From Promethearchaeota archaeon (GTDB lineage Archaea > Asgardarchaeota > Lokiarchaeia > Sigynarchaeales > SOKP01), in contig JAHLWT010000245.1 in assembly GCA_019057775.1 (NCBI GenBank), positions 1 through 6,363 of the forward strand: a stretch of 6,363 bases of DNA. Reading direction: 5' to 3'. Below are positions 5,700 to 6,363 of this stretch, piece by piece; within the stretch, counting starts at the first letter, position 1; the number at the start of each line of letters is the position of its first letter. The position numbers and the translations under genes were made by a program. Under the pieces are notes generated by a model. It was not told the origin of the DNA. It saw only the letters and a program-made list of their open reading frames with translations, and did not search any database.

Positions 5700-6363
5700 T
5701 TGATAGAGATTATTTCCGGTCTAAAATCAGAAAAAACACAGGATAAGGAAGATATAATTGAAAAAAATTTAGATATAGTTCCAGATCAATTAATTTTAAA
5801 TTGGAAATTTAAGGATGTGAATAAAAAGCTAACCTATGATATTAATAAATGCATTGGTTGTAGTTTATGTAAACTAGTTTGTCCTGTTGATGCAATCGAG
5901 TTAGGACCCATTCCTGATATTGCTCAAGAAAAAATTGATAAGAGTAATCCCAAAATACTAATAGACCATGAAAAATGTTGTTATTGTATGTTATGTGCTA
6001 TAGTGTGTCCTAATGATGCATTTCATGAAAATATTGAACCGGAAGGAAAAATTGACCTTAATGAATTTCCGACTATAGGAAAATTTTATAAGATAGATCT
6101 GGATAAATGTATTGAAGATAAAAATAATGAAGTATGTAGGCTGTGTTTAGATGTTAGAGAGAGAAACTATATTGAAGAATATTACAAAATTGAAAAGAAC
6201 TGTCCTACAAAATGCTTTTTTATAGATTCTCCAATTGAAGGGGAAGTTATTATTAAAAAGAATATGCTACACAAATGCACTCCAGAAAATTGCAAGGCGT
6301 GCATAAACATATGCCCCGTAGAATCTTTTTTTATCCCTGAGAGCGCTGAAGACGTCGTAAAGT
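5700..6363 (+). CDS. fwdF: FwdF-like polyferredoxin, 3' end beyond the window
   Basis: An iron-sulfur electron-transfer protein. In archaea FwdF wires electrons to the tungsten/molybdenum formylmethanofuran dehydrogenase, which fixes CO2 in the archaeal Wood-Ljungdahl pathway. The visible 221 codons have no stop. Two classic ferredoxin motifs CxxCxxCxxxCP lie at C51/C54/C57/C61 and C93/C96/C99/C103. A stretched third set is C137, C146, C149, C168-P169 and C172. A fourth is C193-x4-C198-x2-C201-x3-C205-P206. The segment between clusters 1 and 2 (AIELGPIPDIAQ) and the lead-in LNWKF...KKLTYDINKC resemble FwdF as I remember it. An in-frame TAA at 5679 limits the start. TTG 5700 gives MIEIISGLKSEK, a plausible N-terminus, whereas the next start, GTG 5817, would leave only 11 residues before cluster 1. 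GAAGG ends 1 nt before the TTG, too close for a good ribosome-binding site. Another polyferredoxin subfamily is possible. Confidence 0.7.
   Translation, partial: MIEIISGLKSEKTQDKEDIIEKNLDIVPDQLILNWKFKDVNKKLTYDINKCIGCSLCKLVCPVDAIELGPIPDIAQEKIDKSNPKILIDHEKCCYCMLCAIVCPNDAFHENIEPEGKIDLNEFPTIGKFYKIDLDKCIEDKNNEVCRLCLDVRERNYIEEYYKIEKNCPTKCFFIDSPIEGEVIIKKNMLHKCTPENCKACINICPVESFFIPESAEDVVK

Overview
This is a strongly AT-rich window with low coding density, and it looks archaeal. The right edge carries the start of a polyferredoxin that reads like FwdF of formylmethanofuran dehydrogenase. Genes lack clear Shine-Dalgarno sites but have AT-rich boxes placed as archaeal TATA boxes. Spacers are long and hold eroded reading frames. 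One 28-codon fragment resembles, from memory, the N-terminus of leucine-rich-repeat proteins common in Lokiarchaeia. A Lokiarchaeia-like Asgard genome is therefore the best guess, but it rests on inference and no marker gene proves it.

Layout, left to right. Positions 172-1623 are on the minus strand. They hold a diadenylate-cyclase (DAC/DisA_N-type) protein with a large N-terminal sensor-like region, followed by a possible 39-codon ORF and a hairpin plus T-tract that could terminate the transcript. Directly upstream, ending 10 nt before the cyclase start, a frame of about 134 codons (2038 to 1634) is interrupted by three in-frame stops and looks like a decayed operon partner. After a spacer, the plus strand carries a 109-residue protein with a minimal PD-(D/E)XK nuclease motif (2424-2753). 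Next comes a 549-bp region with a probable gene relic and a strong hairpin. Then follows a 709-residue protein (3303-5432) combining an N-terminal HNH nuclease domain, a long TPR array and a C-terminal transmembrane hairpin. After a 267-bp spacer with two hairpins, the FwdF-like gene begins and runs off the right edge.

The three accessory genes (nucleotide-messenger synthase, small nuclease, membrane-tethered HNH-TPR nuclease) are the kinds of domain found in anti-mobile-element conflict systems. They sit together beside an energy-metabolism gene. They are not in one operon: the cyclase is divergent and the two nucleases have separate promoter-like boxes. A functional link (cyclic dinucleotide signalling plus nuclease effectors) is a hypothesis only. 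No tRNA, rRNA, CRISPR array, transposase or integrase was seen.
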